IMG/VR virus record: IMGVR_UViG_3300010354_000109
Span: 1-56,661 of that record
DNA length: 56,661 nucleotides
Source: a virus
Reading direction: 5' to 3' (one strand)
In this document: positions 48,246 through 56,661 of the stretch, piece by piece
How the letters are laid out: every line of letters starts with the position of its first letter
Numbering within the stretch: the first letter of the stretch is position 1
Notes under the pieces: generated by a model
Told to the model about the DNA's origin: nothing
Databases searched by the model: none
What the model saw: only the letters and a program-made list of their open reading frames with translations
Position numbers and translations under genes: made by a program

Positions 48246-50956
48246 AATGCTCTCATATCATCTGCTCTTGGTACAACATACATATTTTCTGTAACTGGTA
48301 CAATCTTGATTGCAAAAGTCTTATATGTTGAATAAATCTTATCATTATTAGTTGAATAAGTAAGCGAATTAGCAACTGCAGGGTCTGGATTTACGAAAAC
48401 AAACGCACTATCTTTACTTTCAACATTATCTAAAGTTCCAATCCATACGTTAGATGAAAACGCAAATGAAGTTGTAGAATCTAATTGCAGTTGAGTACCG
48501 TTGGGAATACTAGTAAGCTTTCTAACATTTAGAGCTGCTTTATCACCATCATAGATATAAATGTAAGTGTTAGCCGTAAATCCGGCTACTGAAGGTGTTG
48601 TAATTGTATTACCTGAAATTGAAGAACCAGCAGTATTAGCAATTATATTGTTGCTTACAGGAACTTTATATTCCAATTCAATAAAGTTGCTAGAATCAGT
48701 AGCACTTGAATAGAATGTATTTGAAGATATTCTATTAAGTCTCGACCAAGCTTTTTTATTAATACTTTGAGTATCAATAGCGCTTAAGAATCTACCATAA
48801 ACATAAAAATCAGTGCCTGGCGGTCTATACGCTGTAATATAAACTTGATGATCTTCTGCGTCTTGGCCATCAGCTAGCTTAACTGGTCTAGTAATATATC
48901 TAGATACTTTAATACCATTACCTTTATTTTCATTAAACTCTTGTATAGATACAATGTTAGCGGTTGTACCAGAAGTCTGTCCAGTGATTGATTCACCTTG
49001 CGCAATACTTGAAATATTTGCAGATGAAGTAGAAGTAGCACCTACTATGTTAGCTGTAGTAACAAATGTGCCAAAAGTATTTACTAATTGAACTACTGTT
49101 GAGTTGCTTGCAAGAACTACACCGGTTGCAGTATTTACTGATGCTACTGATTGATACACAAGCTCACCATTAGTGAATGCGCCTGTATTAGCAGTTATAG
49201 ATACGTTTGCTTTTAATATAATATCAGCTGTTGTGCCATATAATGCTAGCGCGGTATCACTAGAGTTGTGAATAGCATATCCGTAGATTGATGTATTGCT
49301 ATCTAGTTCAACACCTTCATTATATGTGAAAGTATTTGAAGAGTTAGCAAGCGTTAACCAGTATCCTCTTAAAGATGCACTATTAGCAGTAATGTTTCTA
49401 ATAGCAATTAAATCCATACTTTCTTTTGCAAAGTATGGAGAAATTTTAGGATCATCTGTTGCTAGACTTACTTCCATCATAAAAGAAGAGTTACCTTGTC
49501 TTCCAACTGCTAGATCAAATGAGTTAGATCTACTTTGCATTATTCTTGAGTAATCATTAAACTCAAAAGTTTGACCTGGGGTAATATCAATATAAGTAGC
49601 ATCAGCAGTAAATGAGTTATCTGCTTTAAATCCTTTGAATGCTAAATCGAAAGAAGTTTTTGATGGTACAATAGGTTTAAAGTCAGCACTTATAGCATCA
49701 TAAGGTAAGTCTATTACTTTTTTTAGTACATAGTGAATACCAGTTCTTAACCCAATAAGTCTATTTCCAATAGTATCGTTAAAGTTTTGTGTAGAATTAG
49801 CAGATGATGCGGAACCAAAAAGTAATTTATCACCGCTAGTAGCATCTACTCTATTATTATCAACATTGTTAAGTCTTATTCTTAAAGCGGTAGGCATGCT
49901 ACCACCTTTAACTTGACCTATGGTACCTGCGTTAGTAGAAAAGTTAAATGAGCGAGCTAGTGTAAGTGTACTTGCTGCAGAATTAATAGAAACTACGTTT
50001 GCAACAAACCCATATGGTGTTGCGGCTGTATTACTATGAATAATATAAATTAGGTTATTTGTTGATCCATTAGAGAATAAACTAGTATCTGGTACTAAAA
50101 TAGTATTATTAGGAGTAGAGTTAGTTCCGTATGTAATAACGTTTTGCGACACAGATGTAATAGTAGCATATGCTGATGAAGTAGCACCGGTAATAGTATT
50201 ACTTACAATAAATTCCCCGGTAGTGTTCTGCACTTTTACCATGGTAGAATTAGAGAAATAAAGAATACCGGTAGCAGTATTAGCAGAACCGTTTGATTGA
50301 TAAACTAGCTCACCGTTGGACCAGGTACCAGTAGCTGATGAGAACGAAATTTTTGCTGCTTTAATATCACCGTTACCAGCTACTACGAATTCAGCCCCCT
50401 CAAAAGTAGCAGAAGGATTTTTTACTAAAAGGTATTCAATATTAGGTTCTCTAACTATAATAGTACCAGAGCCTTCAAATTGCGCTCTAAAAATTTCAAA
50501 TTTAATATCTTCTTCTTGAACTGCTGTCCATGAAATATCATTAGAAGAAATAAAGAGAGTTCCTATTTCATTATTTTTTTGAATAGGTTTTGCAGCATCA
50601 GTAGATATATCTTTCTCACCTAGCTTAGCTGTCCATATCTCGTATTCTGGGCTGCCGTTATCAGGAATAAGTACAAACGCGTACACCTCACCAGATTTAA
50701 CAAAAACAGGTGAGTCAAAAGAAAAATCAGTATATGCACTAGCGTCAGAACTGACATTTATATCAGCTGCTTCTTTTTGTACTTTACTAAACGGGACAAT
50801 CCTTCTAGTAGGTTCACCATTATCACATTCTCTAAGCTGAAGCGCTATACCTTTATTAGTATCTTTAGATTTAAAATATAGTCTTATCTTAGTTAGAAAA
50901 ATACCTTCTACTTCTAGATCATTTATAGAAAATGTTTGTCCAATTGGTTTAGCCAT
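48230..50956 (-). CDS. Baseplate/fibre structural protein, 908 aa
   Basis: N-terminus AKPIGQTFSINDLEVEGIFL then TKIRLYFKSKDTNKGIALQL and YAFVLIPDNGSPEYEIWTAK is a jelly-roll-like domain common in marine T4-like baseplate proteins. Two inserted copies of a module NGELVYQ...NTATG-I/V...SNST-x-V-x-L/V (residues 214-270 and about 590-650) occur. Between them is QTFEFNDYSRIMQSRSNSFD, and near the C-terminus YITAYRPPGTDFYVYGRFLS and KTFAIKIVPVTENMYVVPRA. In T4 this locus holds genes 9-12; this protein probably fills part of that role. A weak late-like box AATAAATA lies 26-33 bases before the ATG. Confidence 0.76.
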   Translation of the reverse strand: MAKPIGQTFSINDLEVEGIFLTKIRLYFKSKDTNKGIALQLRECDNGEPTRRIVPFSKVQKEAADINVSSDASAYTDFSFDSPVFVKSGEVYAFVLIPDNGSPEYEIWTAKLGEKDISTDAAKPIQKNNEIGTLFISSNDISWTAVQEEDIKFEIFRAQFEGSGTIIVREPNIEYLLVKNPSATFEGAEFVVAGNGDIKAAKISFSSATGTWSNGELVYQSNGSANTATGILYFSNSTMVKVQNTTGEFIVSNTITGATSSAYATITSVSQNVITYGTNSTPNNTILVPDTSLFSNGSTNNLIYIIHSNTAATPYGFVANVVSINSAASTLTLARSFNFSTNAGTIGQVKGGSMPTALRIRLNNVDNNRVDATSGDKLLFGSASSANSTQNFNDTIGNRLIGLRTGIHYVLKKVIDLPYDAISADFKPIVPSKTSFDLAFKGFKADNSFTADATYIDITPGQTFEFNDYSRIMQSRSNSFDLAVGRQGNSSFMMEVSLATDDPKISPYFAKESMDLIAIRNITANSASLRGYWLTLANSSNTFTYNEGVELDSNTSIYGYAIHNSSDTALALYGTTADIILKANVSITANTGAFTNGELVYQSVASVNTATGVVLASNSTVVQLVNTFGTFVTTANIVGATSTSSANISSIAQGESITGQTSGTTANIVSIQEFNENKGNGIKVSRYITRPVKLADGQDAEDHQVYITAYRPPGTDFYVYGRFLSAIDTQSINKKAWSRLNRISSNTFYSSATDSSNFIELEYKVPVSNNIIANTAGSSISGNTITTPSVAGFTANTYIYIYDGDKAALNVRKLTSIPNGTQLQLDSTTSFAFSSNVWIGTLDNVESKDSAFVFVNPDPAVANSLTYSTNNDKIYSTYKTFAIKIVPVTENMYVVPRADDMRALCLQT

Positions 50957-50980
50957 TTAATCGTTCCTAATATGTTCTCA

Positions 50981-53900
50981 TTATTTATTAAATAAATTAC
51001 ACTTAATCCAGCCTACAGCATAGCAAATTGGCTCTAATACCATTCTGTATGATCTACCAATATTATCTCGCTTACCTTTACGTAACTCTTGTCTAATATC
51101 AGAAGTTCTATGACGTGCAATATGTTCTAATACTTTTCTTAACCAAAGTATGTTCTTATCGCCGCGCTTATATGCTTTATCAACTAATGGTAAAAATATA
51201 GCATGATAACCAGCTTCATGATATTTAGTCATATGATCTGCTGAGTATTTTAACCACACTGCATTTCTATATGAACCAAAACCATATGCTTCATTCATAG
51301 CAGTACATACTATTTTACAGCTACCACCTGTACTACTACCTGTAGAAGTCATTTCACCTGAGCTATCATACCCGGTACCACCACCGGTATTCCCACCACC
51401 AGTTGAAGGAGGAGGTGGAGGTGGTGGAGGTGGAGGATCTGGATCCCAAATTTCTTTAGGAACAGTAGTAACAACAGTGTTAGAGTCTTTTACAGTAGAT
51501 ACAAAAAATTCAGGAATTTGAACTTGCATTTTTGCACGTGCAGTATGGTATGATAATTTATTACCAAAATAAGTAGCTTCTGCTGATGTAGTAATAACAT
51601 CTGCACCGGTTACTAAATCATCAATATCTAACAGTCTTAATTTAATCTCATCTGATTTAAATGTGTTGCCTTGAATGCTAAAGTTACCTTCGAGTTTGCC
51701 ACTAGCATTAGTATAAAGCGGGTCACCGTAACCTCCTATAGTAGAAGTTACAACACCTCCGGATCTGCTATACCCCGCTAAAGGCTGGCAAGAGGCGTTA
51801 ACTGGAATGTTATTAAAATACGCATATATTCTAGTATTAGGCTTCATACCTGTAGCACTAAATCTTATAACTTTAGGTTGAATATATGTTTGTACACTAA
51901 TATCAGTAACAAATTCGCCAATATTAACAGTTTCAGAATCTCTTCTAGTATTAAGATTCTCACCGCGTCTTTGCTGCTCTTGTTTTGTTACTTCATTCCA
52001 AGTAGTAAGATCACCTCTTCTACCATTTCTAGTTGCTCTAACTGTCTTTTCATCTGTTTTAGTAACTACAGCTTTACCAACGTTAGTCCAATCACCCCAT
52101 TCAGTAAAGAATGATAGATCAGCCATTTCAGCAAAATTAGAATAAAGATCTAAGTTACTCTTAACATCAGGTGCTCTAGTAAAATCAGGTGTAGTATCGG
52201 TATCTGGAGTTAATTTAAGCTGTCCAATATGCTCATAAAGATTACCTTCAATACAATTTCTAAGCTTTGATGCTAATCTTTGGTTTACATATGAAACTTC
52301 AGTATAATCTAATGCAGCAACTTTACCATAAATGTTTGCATTATTATAGTATGCTCCGTCTAAATTCATAGAAAGTCTACTAATAGCAGGTCTCATTTCA
52401 GTAGCAGAGCGATCAATAGAAATAAAATATTGCTTATCAGTAGTAGCACCGATATCATGTCCAGCAAATGGATCTACTAAGAATCCACTCTTAAACCTGT
52501 CTAAGCCCTGATCGTTTTTAACTTGAAGATCAGTAGTTTTCTTTTCTAAAAGATTTAAGCTTGTTAGGTATTCTACATTTTTAAGTCTATCATCTATACC
52601 ACCAATATCGCGCATTGTGTATCTACGCTGTTGAGTAAGCTTAGTACTAATAGTATACTCTGGAAGCTTATATGTAAGATTTTCAGCAGGTGATATTGAA
52701 GGATAAGGTGGAATTACAATTGTACCTAATGCCATTGATCCTGGTAGATCTTTTGGTTCAACTGGATTAAGAGCTGGTTTACCTTCGTTAATGAATACTT
52801 CACCTACTGTAGAAATTAATACTTTATCAACTCTAGACATATAGAACTTTAAATCAGTTTTATATTGTGAATCCGGGGCAGGCATATAGCTACCTGCACC
52901 AGATACTGAGAAGCTTACTGTATTAGATGGGTTTACAGTTGCAGTAGAAGAATTAGCTGCAGGTAATGCTGTGTTTGAAGCATACGGTCTAAAGTCAACA
53001 CAGTCTCTTAAATTATATGAGAAATCATCAAATACAATTGACGGTATTTGCGCAGTAACTATAGCGGTAGTATTAGCAGTATTTGCATCATCTACCGGGT
53101 AAGAGTTAGCATTAAAGAAACCGACACCCTGTGATGCATCTTGAGTAAAGCAGTCTAAACTTACTAAAATGGTATCGTTTGGTTTAAGTGAGAGCCCTGC
53201 TGTTAGACTAATTGACGCTAAACCATAATGAGATTCTTGCTGACCAAGATCAATATCAAATTTACTTGAATAATCAGTACCTGATGTACTATACGTACCA
53301 TCAGAACCTATGTAAATAGTATTAACTTTTAATACGTCAGGTAGACCTAAAGTCCAAGGTCCGATATTTCTAGCCGGGTGAGTTGAACAGTTAATTTTTA
53401 CTATAGTATTTTTCTTTATTTCTTTTTTAATAGGAACAGTATCTGATCTTACTATTCTATGATAAAGAACAGCACCTAGTGAAGTAGCTAATGATTCACC
53501 TAAATTAATAGTAGCAGTAGTGCCTGCAATAGAAATTGTTCTATCTGTTCTAGTTGCAATAGGTACTAAGTAGCCATTAGGGAAATGTTTTCTATGAGTT
53601 AACCCGGTAGAAGATCCTGATATTGCTGAATCAACTGTCATTAAAGTATTATTAGCAATATTAGTAATTCTTCTAAGATCAGTGTTTACGTAAATATAAT
53701 CGCCTATCTTATAATCTGTTGTATAAGTAGTTGATGCACCAGTAATAGTAGTGTTATTATTAGTATTAGCAGTACCGGTTTTAGCTGTTGAGTTAGCAGA
53801 TGCGGTAGTAATGATAATAAAGTCTTCGTCAGAAGCATCTGAAAGGTTTCCTGAATAAGCAAAATTCTCAGTACCTGTACCTACAACCGCTGGTAAAGTA

Positions 53901-55486
53901 ATACCTGAGTTAGCACCACCTACTCCAAACTGGAATGAAATTCTATTAGTATACTCATATTGAGTTTCTGTAAAATCGTTAATAGAAACTGCTCTCTGTC
54001 CAAGCGGGTATATTAAACCACCACCTGCAGGTTCTTGTAAAACTGCTAATCCGTTTTCAAGGACTACGTCAGCTACTGCTAGTAAACTTCCACTATAATA
54101 ACGAATGCTGCGAATATCTGCAAAATCATATCCATCATCCATATCAATATTAAATAAGTAGAGTTGGTAAATAGCAGATGGAGTACCAGGTGTACCAGAG
54201 CCATATTTAATTGCTTTGGCATATGCATAACCAATTCTATTACCTGTACTGGTAGAAGTGCCTAAGAATGTTCTGCTTGTTAATGCAGTATAAGCAGTGT
54301 TATGAAGTTCAATTTGAATTAGATTTTCAGTATTGAAATCGCCTGCATATTCTTTAATGTTTAAATAACTACCAAAATTAGCAGAAGTAATATTATTAGT
54401 TACTGTTTTTTTATCCGTTGCTTTTCTAGTAGGTGTTAAAAATTTATTAATTACCTCAACACGATAACCTTCAATATAACCTACGCCTTTAGAAATACCA
54501 ACGCTAAAATGTGTTGTGTTGCTAGGAATGCTTTCAGCAGAAAGTAAGAAAGGAGTAACAACATAGTTGCCGCTTTCTTCATAAGTTCTTCTAGCAAATT
54601 CACGACTGAGTGCTGCATATTGTGCATCAAATTTAATAGAAACTGGTAAGCCACCTTTAAAATCAGCAAGTGAAAAGAATGCATCTGAGGTTGCTATATT
54701 AGAAGTAGTTCTTACATCAAGAGTAGATACTAATTTAAGTCTATGCGCGCCTGGCGCAGCATAATTAGGTGCTCCAGAAGCATTGTCTAGCAAGCTTGAG
54801 TCAATTTCTGGCGTAACAATATTTTCATCAGTAACGAAACCAATCGAAAGGTCATCTGGTGTATTGGTATACTTAGATACAATAATAACTTGAGGCTCAA
54901 CTCTAATAAAATTACCTTTTTGATAGATAACACCATCTGTAGTTGAGAACCCATAACCTGTACCTGTAACTGCAGTTACAGTAGCGTTTGTAGACATAAC
55001 TGTTACGTTACCTACAGACACGTTAGCAGATGTAAATACTCTTAACTCTTGGCTAGCTTGGAAAACTTTTTCATTAGTGTCGCTAGTGTTTTCATACTTA
55101 ACATAGATAGTAGGAGTATCTGGATAAGCAGATTCAAGTCCTTCTACTGTATTAATAATTCTAGCTTTTAGACCGTTAGCATTTTCAATATAAAGATCTT
55201 GAAAATCACTAATAGTATATGCAGAATTATTAGCGTATGTATCTTTAAGACGAACAAATGTATAGTTAGGATCAAACGTAAAAGCACAGCCTGCTACTAC
55301 AGATCCATCTTTAAAAATATGATCACCAAATCTACGAATTTGTTCTTGTAAAATAGTTTGAAGCTGAGTTAACTCTCTAGCCTGAACAGGAACAGATGGT
55401 CTAAATAATATTCTATGAAAATTCTTTGTATTATCATAGTCATCAAAATATGGTGATATGTTAAAATTTGTAGTTAAATTAGACAT
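50981..55486 (-). CDS. DUF4815-type baseplate/fibre protein, 1501 aa
   Basis: N-terminus NFNISPYFDDYDNTKNFHRI then LFRPSVPVQARELTQLQTIL and QEQIRRFGDHIFKDGSVV is the DUF4815 signature of virion proteins next to gp8 in marine myoviruses. The body is beta-rich with DUF4815-like continuation (TYEESGNYVVTPFLL; SVGISKGVGYIEGYRVEV). A ten-proline run within DPDPPPPPPPPPPS (about residues 1330-1343) plus a G/T/S linker leads to a separate C-terminal domain (KIVCTAMNEAYGFGSYRNAV, YHEAGYHAIFLPLVDKAYKR, LEHIARHRTSDIRQELRK) of about 110 residues. Gene order (8, then this) suggests a gp9/gp10-type wedge-to-fibre connector. Confidence 0.8.
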   Translation of the reverse strand: MSNLTTNFNISPYFDDYDNTKNFHRILFRPSVPVQARELTQLQTILQEQIRRFGDHIFKDGSVVAGCAFTFDPNYTFVRLKDTYANNSAYTISDFQDLYIENANGLKARIINTVEGLESAYPDTPTIYVKYENTSDTNEKVFQASQELRVFTSANVSVGNVTVMSTNATVTAVTGTGYGFSTTDGVIYQKGNFIRVEPQVIIVSKYTNTPDDLSIGFVTDENIVTPEIDSSLLDNASGAPNYAAPGAHRLKLVSTLDVRTTSNIATSDAFFSLADFKGGLPVSIKFDAQYAALSREFARRTYEESGNYVVTPFLLSAESIPSNTTHFSVGISKGVGYIEGYRVEVINKFLTPTRKATDKKTVTNNITSANFGSYLNIKEYAGDFNTENLIQIELHNTAYTALTSRTFLGTSTSTGNRIGYAYAKAIKYGSGTPGTPSAIYQLYLFNIDMDDGYDFADIRSIRYYSGSLLAVADVVLENGLAVLQEPAGGGLIYPLGQRAVSINDFTETQYEYTNRISFQFGVGGANSGITLPAVVGTGTENFAYSGNLSDASDEDFIIITTASANSTAKTGTANTNNNTTITGASTTYTTDYKIGDYIYVNTDLRRITNIANNTLMTVDSAISGSSTGLTHRKHFPNGYLVPIATRTDRTISIAGTTATINLGESLATSLGAVLYHRIVRSDTVPIKKEIKKNTIVKINCSTHPARNIGPWTLGLPDVLKVNTIYIGSDGTYSTSGTDYSSKFDIDLGQQESHYGLASISLTAGLSLKPNDTILVSLDCFTQDASQGVGFFNANSYPVDDANTANTTAIVTAQIPSIVFDDFSYNLRDCVDFRPYASNTALPAANSSTATVNPSNTVSFSVSGAGSYMPAPDSQYKTDLKFYMSRVDKVLISTVGEVFINEGKPALNPVEPKDLPGSMALGTIVIPPYPSISPAENLTYKLPEYTISTKLTQQRRYTMRDIGGIDDRLKNVEYLTSLNLLEKKTTDLQVKNDQGLDRFKSGFLVDPFAGHDIGATTDKQYFISIDRSATEMRPAISRLSMNLDGAYYNNANIYGKVAALDYTEVSYVNQRLASKLRNCIEGNLYEHIGQLKLTPDTDTTPDFTRAPDVKSNLDLYSNFAEMADLSFFTEWGDWTNVGKAVVTKTDEKTVRATRNGRRGDLTTWNEVTKQEQQRRGENLNTRRDSETVNIGEFVTDISVQTYIQPKVIRFSATGMKPNTRIYAYFNNIPVNASCQPLAGYSRSGGVVTSTIGGYGDPLYTNASGKLEGNFSIQGNTFKSDEIKLRLLDIDDLVTGADVITTSAEATYFGNKLSYHTARAKMQVQIPEFFVSTVKDSNTVVTTVPKEIWDPDPPPPPPPPPPSTGGGNTGGGTGYDSSGEMTSTGSSTGGSCKIVCTAMNEAYGFGSYRNAVWLKYSADHMTKYHEAGYHAIFLPLVDKAYKRGDKNILWLRKVLEHIARHRTSDIRQELRKGKRDNIGRSYRMVLEPICYAVGWIKCNLFNK

Positions 55487-55498
55487 CAGATTCCTCTA

Positions 55499-56661
55499 TT
55501 AGAATTTTATAACTAGCTTGAATGTCTCTTTAGATGTCGGTGTTCTTGTAAACGGTTCTAAGTTTTCAAGAAATAGTACAGATCCAGAGTTTCTTACTAA
55601 ATCAGGTGGTGTGAATGTATTTGCTAGAGAGTTATATCCAACCGCACCTGAAGTATCACCGATAATTGCATAATCACCTTGCTGGAATGTACCTCTAACA
55701 TCAGAAAGAACTAGCACTGGATAAATTGCATCCACCACAGCGTTAGCATTTCTTACACACGTTATATTATTTAGTCCAAAAGTTCCTTGTACAGAAGACA
55801 ATTTAAGATAAGTTGTATTAGCAAAAATTACTATACCATTAGCATTTGATACTGTATCAATTACAACATCTCCTACTACATAATCATCTGTAGGACTATT
55901 TATTGATAGATCTATATCATTTTCTTCTGATAATACCATACCTGAAGCATCGCTAACTGCTTGTGTGACTGTTTCATGTTCAGCATATGGTAGAGTATTA
56001 GTAAATAATGATAATCTACCAGTGTTAATAAACTTTAACCCTACATTTGCAGTTATATCTTTACTATTATTATTAATTTTAATATATTGTATCTCAGCAG
56101 CAGCATTAGCGGCTGAAGTATTTGAATATCTTATAGCATATGTGTTTGCAAAGGTACCGGTTGCATTAGTAACTCTAATTGTGTTATTAGAAGCAATCTG
56201 ATAAAGAATTGCGGAAGCACCAGTTGTATCTTGAATAATTTGAGTAGAGTTGCTTGCTATAGTAAAGTTAATTACGTTTTGTGATTTAACATTAGAAGTA
56301 TACCCGGATGCTAAACCTAATATATTATCCCCTGCTTGGTTAGCAACAAATGTACCGGAAATATCTTTTAGTTCGAGCAATGTAGAATTACTAAATGTTA
56401 CAATACCTGCTGAATTGGAACTATCCTGAAAAACAATTTCACCTACAGTAAACGGGTTAGTAGTATTTTGAAGAGTAAATTTTTGTCTTTCATAGATAGA
56501 ATTTAACGAGCTTGAATTGCCGCTTAATGTTAGATAAAATTCTTTATAAAGAGGTTCTTTAATTACACCGATAGTTCTATAAGAGCCTACGGTAGGGAAG
56601 TCATAACTTTCTGATGTAGTGTTTGAAAACTCTACACTTATAATTGCATGCTTTGCACCTA
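55499..56661 (-). CDS. 8: Baseplate wedge protein gp8, partial (N-terminus outside window)
   Basis: The reading frame stays open from the stop at 55499 through the right edge, so the gene is truncated; an apparent start near 56380 is a TTG inside the frame. The C-terminal stretch DLVRNSGSVLFLENLEPFTR then TPTSKETFKLVIKF matches the end of T4 gp8 (HSGEMIYMENRPPI...DQTEEINILFTF), and YDFPTVGSYRTIGVIKEPLY matches T4 gp8 KGFRQISIITNPL. Between these anchors T4 has about 35 residues, but here about 300 residues of beta modules are inserted (GEIVFQDSSNSAGIVTFSNS and relatives). Followed after 12 bases by the DUF4815 gene. Confidence 0.8.
   Translation of the reverse strand, partial: GAKHAIISVEFSNTTSESYDFPTVGSYRTIGVIKEPLYKEFYLTLSGNSSSLNSIYERQKFTLQNTTNPFTVGEIVFQDSSNSAGIVTFSNSTLLELKDISGTFVANQAGDNILGLASGYTSNVKSQNVINFTIASNSTQIIQDTTGASAILYQIASNNTIRVTNATGTFANTYAIRYSNTSAANAAAEIQYIKINNNSKDITANVGLKFINTGRLSLFTNTLPYAEHETVTQAVSDASGMVLSEENDIDLSINSPTDDYVVGDVVIDTVSNANGIVIFANTTYLKLSSVQGTFGLNNITCVRNANAVVDAIYPVLVLSDVRGTFQQGDYAIIGDTSGAVGYNSLANTFTPPDLVRNSGSVLFLENLEPFTRTPTSKETFKLVIKF
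56285..56445 (-). repeat. 'GE-x-V-x-Q' module inside gp8, shared with the 908-aa protein
   Basis: gp8 carries GEIVFQDSSNSAGIVTFSNS-T-x-x-E-L-K-D-I-S-G-T-F. The 908-residue protein carries the same pattern at 50147-50317 and 49004-49185 (GELVYQ...NTATG...SNST...N-T-x-G-x-F). The similarity is at protein level. Confidence 0.7.

Noticed and set aside
1-56661. tRNA genes, insertion sequences, homing endonucleases and integrase
   Set aside because: I looked in the intergenic gaps and for family motifs and saw none; gaps are too short for most, and a tRNA scan by program would be needed to exclude a tRNA overlapping a gene.

Overview
The window is a contiguous piece of an AT-rich (by eye about one third GC) T4-like myovirus genome. 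The evidence is the T4 core gene set in T4 order: recombination and late-transcription genes (46, 47, 55, uvsW, uvsY), the head cluster (23, 22, 21, 67-like, 20), the tail, neck and packaging cluster (19, 18, 17, 16, 15, 14, 13) and the C-terminal part of baseplate wedge gene 8 at the right edge. Gene content and fibre style resemble marine T4-like phages of the SAR11/cyanophage type. I see no photosynthesis genes and no tRNA, so the host cannot be fixed from this window. Almost everything is on the minus strand. The exceptions are one 2OG-Fe(II) oxygenase gene (7887-8663), three small genes (14570-15219) and one glycosyltransferase gene (39708-40316).

Layout, left to right. (1) 1-7801: a truncated oxygenase-like gene, small ORFs, gp46 and gp47 with an NAD-dependent epimerase between them, sigma factor gp55, an Sm-like protein, UvsW, UvsY and a tail-tube-fold protein. 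(2) 7802-15219: accessory metabolic region with a 2OG-Fe(II) oxygenase, a queuosine-precursor transporter (YhhQ/VUT family), GMP reductase, a lipoprotein with a small membrane protein, two metallophosphoesterases around an SPFH/prohibitin protein, a SWIM zinc-finger protein, and a divergent intergenic region with three iterated repeats. (3) 15277-24610: head genes, with about 4 kb of extra proteins between gp20/gp67 and gp21, one of which has an EF-hand loop and an AT-hook. (4) 24679-32759: tail tube, an enlarged tail sheath, terminase, and neck gp15, gp14 and gp13 (gp13 with an inserted domain). (5) 32784-56661: where T4 carries genes 9-10-11-12-wac, this phage has a very large adhesion region. 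It holds a glycine-rich adhesin, two giant repeat fibres, a PAAR spike tip, a GH19 lysozyme-like enzyme, a block of sugar and methyl transfer enzymes, a tetrapeptide-repeat protein, a 908-residue and a 1501-residue DUF4815-type baseplate/fibre protein, and gp8.

Regulation. T4-type late promoter boxes (TATAAATA, or one mismatch) sit just upstream of gp23, gp22, gp20, gp18, gp13, the tail-tube-fold gene and several structural genes. The gene for gp55, the sigma factor that reads such boxes, instead has a sigma70-like promoter. Two strong hairpins at 8651-8671 and 15224-15245 separate convergent transcription units.

The most unusual parts are the glycosyltransferase/methyltransferase/oxygenase block embedded in the fibre region, the queuosine transporter plus GMP reductase pair, the repeat architectures of the fibres, the domain insertions in gp18, gp13 and gp8, and the iterated repeats at 14418-14486.
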